The position numbers and the translations under genes are program-made. Below, piece after piece: positions 61,776 to 64,000 of a stretch of DNA of 64,000 bases. The notes beneath the pieces are model-generated. The model was not told where the DNA came from, ran no database searches, and saw only the letters and a list, made by a program, of their open reading frames with translations. How positions within the stretch are numbered: position 1 is the first letter of the stretch; every line of letters begins with the position of its first letter. Source of the DNA: DATJSJ01 sp035504175 (GTDB lineage: Bacteria; Pseudomonadota; Alphaproteobacteria; Acetobacterales; Acetobacteraceae); contig DATJSJ010000231.1 of the NCBI GenBank assembly GCA_035504175.1, forward strand, positions 21,472-85,471, written 5' to 3'.

Positions 61776-63869
61776 TCAGTAGGGCGCGTCGATCGGGGCG
61801 AGGGCGACGTACACACTCTTGGTCTGCGTGTAATGCTCGATCGCGGCGCGGCCGTTCTCCCGCCCGAGACCGGAGAGCTTGACGCCGCCGAACGGCAGCT
61901 CGATCGGCGTGATGTTGTAGTGGTTGATCCAGCACGTGCCGGCCTGCAGACGCGCGATCACGCGATGCGCGCGCGTCAGGTCGGCGGTGAACAGCCCGGC
62001 GGCCAGGCCGAATTCGGTCGCGTTGGCGCGGGCGACGACCTCCTCCTCGTCGCGGAAGCCGAGCACGGCCATCACCGGGCCGAAGATCTCCTCGCGCACG
62101 ATCGCCATGCCGTCGGTGCAGCCGTCGAAGATCGCGGGCGCGACGAAGTTTCCCCGGTCGAGCCCGCCCCTCGTCACGCGATCGCCGCCGATCGCGAGGC
62201 GTGCCCCTTCCGCCCGGCCGCGCTCGATATAGCCCAGCACCTTCTGCATGTGCGGCTCGGAGATCAGCGCGCCCACCTGCGTGCGCGGGTCGAGCGGGTC
62301 GCCGATCACCAGCTTCTCCACCCGCGCGACCAGTTTTTCGAGGAACGCCTCGCGCACACTCTCCTGGACAAAAACGCGTGTGCCGTTGGAGCAGACCTCG
62401 CCGGCGGAATAGAAATTGGCGAGCAGCGCGCCCGCGACGGCGTTGTCGAGATCGGCGTCCTCGAACACGATCAGCGGCGACTTGCCGCCAAGCTCCAGCG
62501 TCACCGCCTTCAACGTCGCGGCCGAGGCCTGCATCACTGCCTTGCCGGTGCCGACCTCGCCGGTCAGCGACACCTTGCGGATCTCCGGATGCGCGGTCAG
62601 CAGCCGGCCGGTCGCGGCATCGCCCGGCACGACGTTGAAGATACCGGGTGGAACGCCGGCCTCGACCATGATCTCGGCCAGGCGCGCGGCGGAGAGAGGC
62701 GTCAGCTCCGCCGGCTTGAAGATCATCGCATTGCCGCAGGCGAGCGCCGGGGCTGCCTTCCAGCAGGCGATCTGCAGCGGGTAGTTCCAGGCGCCGATGC
62801 CGGCGACGATGCCGAGCGGCTCGCGTCGCGTGTAGCCGAAGGCGGGATTGCCGAGATCGACATGCTCACCGGCCAGCGTCGCCGCGATGGCGGCGAAATA
62901 CTCCAGGCACTCGGCGCCGGAGATCACGTCGACGACGCGCGTCTCCTGGATCGGCTTGCCGGTGTCGCGGGTCTCCAGCTCCGCCAGTTCGTCATTGTGG
63001 GCGCGCAGCCGTTCGGCGACGCGGCGCAGGATGCGTGCACGCTCGGCGCCGGGTGTCCCGGCCCAGCCGGGCTGCGCCGCGCGCGCCGCGGCAACGGCCG
63101 CCTCGACCTCCGCCGGCCCGGCGGCCTCGATCTCGGCCAGCACCTCGCCGGTCGCGGGGTTGATGCTGGTGAACAGCGCGGGCGTGCGCGCCGGCAGGAA
63201 GCGGCCGCCGACGTGGCTCTGGATGCGCGGCACGGCCGGGCGCGCCTGGCGCGGCGCGGGCGGCGGTGCGGTGGCCAGGCTCGTGTCCACGAAGGTGCGC
63301 ACCATCTGCCGCGCCGTCGCGCTGTCGGTCTCGGTCCAGCCAGACAGGGCCGCCCGCAGCCAGATGCCGTCGATCAGCGAGGCGATCAGCGTCGCGAGTC
63401 GTGACGCGACGTCGGGGGCGGCGAGCTGCCGCAGTTCGTGGCGCAGGTTTGTGACGATGCGCTGCTGGTAGACCGCCTGCACGCGGCGCAGCGAAGGCGA
63501 GTGCGGCACCTGCCCCCAGAAAGCGAGCCAGACGGCGCCGCTACGCCGGTCGAATTCGCCGGGGCCGAGATTGGCGTCGATCAGCGCCATGATGCGCTCG
63601 CGCGGCGTGTGCGCGCCACGCAGCCTGTCCAGCACAATCTGCCGCAACTGCGAAGCGACCGAGCGAAACGCCGCGAACAGCAGCCCGTCCTTGTCGCCGA
63701 AATAATGCGCCACAAGGCCGGCCGATACGCCCGCGCGCTCCGCGATGCGGGAGAGCGTCGTGCCGACATAGCCGTAATCAGCCAGGGCATCGATCGTGGT
63801 TTCGATCAGGAAGCCCCGCCGGCCCTCCTCCTGGCCGGGTTCCTTCACAAGTTGGTGAGAACCGCGCAT
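61776..63869 (-). CDS. betI-betB: BetI repressor fused to betaine aldehyde dehydrogenase (BetI-BetB)
   Basis: One uninterrupted frame of 697 residues. Residues 1-199 are a full TetR-type BetI: helix-turn-helix [20 protein letters not shown] (38-57) and the BetI ligand domain ([26 protein letters not shown]). A Pro/Ala linker (200-217) follows. Residues 218-697 are a complete aldehyde dehydrogenase, oxidising betaine aldehyde to glycine betaine with NAD(P): Asn362 (WNYP), general base Glu459 (LELGGKSP) and nucleophile Cys493 (AGEVCSNG) are intact. ATG 63869 is chosen because a BetI-type operator lies just upstream, outside the message start. betA follows. Both halves look functional. Confidence 0.88.
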   Translation of the reverse strand: MRGSHQLVKEPGQEEGRRGFLIETTIDALADYGYVGTTLSRIAERAGVSAGLVAHYFGDKDGLLFAAFRSVASQLRQIVLDRLRGAHTPRERIMALIDANLGPGEFDRRSGAVWLAFWGQVPHSPSLRRVQAVYQQRIVTNLRHELRQLAAPDVASRLATLIASLIDGIWLRAALSGWTETDSATARQMVRTFVDTSLATAPPPAPRQARPAVPRIQSHVGGRFLPARTPALFTSINPATGEVLAEIEAAGPAEVEAAVAAARAAQPGWAGTPGAERARILRRVAERLRAHNDELAELETRDTGKPIQETRVVDVISGAECLEYFAAIAATLAGEHVDLGNPAFGYTRREPLGIVAGIGAWNYPLQIACWKAAPALACGNAMIFKPAELTPLSAARLAEIMVEAGVPPGIFNVVPGDAATGRLLTAHPEIRKVSLTGEVGTGKAVMQASAATLKAVTLELGGKSPLIVFEDADLDNAVAGALLANFYSAGEVCSNGTRVFVQESVREAFLEKLVARVEKLVIGDPLDPRTQVGALISEPHMQKVLGYIERGRAEGARLAIGGDRVTRGGLDRGNFVAPAIFDGCTDGMAIVREEIFGPVMAVLGFRDEEEVVARANATEFGLAAGLFTADLTRAHRVIARLQAGTCWINHYNITPIELPFGGVKLSGLGRENGRAAIEHYTQTKSVYVALAPIDAPY

Positions 63870-63885
63870 AGCCCACCCCTGTTTT

Positions 63886-63901
63886 GATTGCACGTTCAAT
63901 C
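63886..63901 (-). promoter_or_regulatory. BetI-type operator
   Basis: GATTGCACGTTCAATC is a near-perfect inverted repeat (GATTG...CAATC arms) close to the known BetI site around TTGAACGTTCAA. It lies 17-32 bases before the start codon. A TTGACA (63915-63920, minus strand) fits a -35, which puts the -10 inside the operator, so binding would block the promoter. Confidence 0.75.
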
Positions 63902-63960
63902 GATCCTGCGTCATTGTCAATCGGGAAGGGGTTTCAACGGCGGGGCTGAGAAAGGAAGGA

Positions 63961-64000
63961 AGGCCGGGGGCTTTGCCCTCTGGACCCCCAGCAAAGGCTA
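63961..64000. repeat. Partial palindromic repeat at the window edge (copy e)
   Basis: GGGGGC-TTT-GCCC followed by TCTGGACCCCC resembles the terminator repeats at 5.8 and 15.7 kb in degenerate form. The gene it belongs to lies beyond the window. Confidence 0.4.

Noticed and set aside
61776..63869. Two separate betI and betB genes
   Set aside because: No stop codon, internal ribosome site with a good ATG, or frame change is visible between the two domains.
1..64000. tRNA, rRNA, CRISPR array, insertion sequence or prophage
   Set aside because: No cloverleaf, regularly spaced direct repeats, transposase or integrase was seen on either strand.

Overview
The window is about 70% GC with dense, overlapping operons and many GTG starts. 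Gene content points to an alphaproteobacterium: FixL/FixJ/FixK oxygen signalling, a ccoNOQP-GHIS cytochrome cbb3 operon, choline/betaine genes, FkbM and DUF1217 families, and a bacterial tetrahydromethanopterin (H4MPT) C1 pathway. Rhodospirillales/Acetobacteraceae is my best guess, from overall impression only. I see no tRNA, rRNA, CRISPR array, transposase or phage gene.

Layout. 1-1.3 kb: the 3' end of an FkbM methyltransferase and a CheZ-like phosphatase. 1.8-5.7 kb: a Tat-exported sugar-binding protein with two ABC permeases but no ATPase. 5.8-10.2 kb: pfkB and PEP synthase on the minus strand, divergent from a ROK sugar kinase. 10.4-28.8 kb: a low-oxygen block with fixK, a heme-type fixL, a stand-alone receiver, a vWA protein, ccoNOQPGHIS read leftward from a small membrane-protein gene, a DsbD/SafE-like membrane protein, fixJ, a CBS-BON protein, ftsH and a CBS protein. 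Seven TTGAT-N4-ATCAA-like (FNR/FixK) boxes lie in this block and in front of ppsA and the ROK gene. Most sit where a class II activator site should be for the neighbouring gene.

28.8-34.7 kb: a LysR regulator divergent from ytcA-mdtN-mdtO-mdtP-type tripartite efflux genes. 34.8-38.8 kb: a small membrane protein, a D-galactose 1-dehydrogenase-like oxidoreductase, DUF1275 and an MFS exporter. 39.0-42.9 kb: a radical SAM protein and a DPM1-like glycosyltransferase facing a DUF2064 protein and a membrane glycosyltransferase, possibly one unknown glycan pathway. 43.1-44.0 kb: a soluble cytochrome c and a small Cys-rich protein.

44.1-60.1 kb: the H4MPT island. pcd-fhcB-fhcA-fhcD-fhcC (minus) diverges from mptG-mtdB-ATP-grasp-mch-RimK-like-citG-like-fae (plus), followed by a HisA-like gene and an mfnF-like gene. 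Fae, MtdB, Mch and FhcABCD together carry formaldehyde to formate; the other genes probably make H4MPT and methanofuran. No methanol dehydrogenase is visible. A large DUF1217 (flagellar-type) protein with an internal triple repeat interrupts the island.

60.1-63.9 kb: betA and, upstream of it, one unbroken gene in which the BetI repressor is fused to betaine aldehyde dehydrogenase (BetB). A BetI-type operator lies directly before it, so the enzyme may sense and control its own operon.

Four convergent gene pairs (5.7, 15.6, 40.8 and 60.1 kb) end at related palindromes with a CCAGGGGC-n3-GCCCCTGG core, apparently a repeat family used as bidirectional terminators. A fifth, partial copy lies at the right edge.
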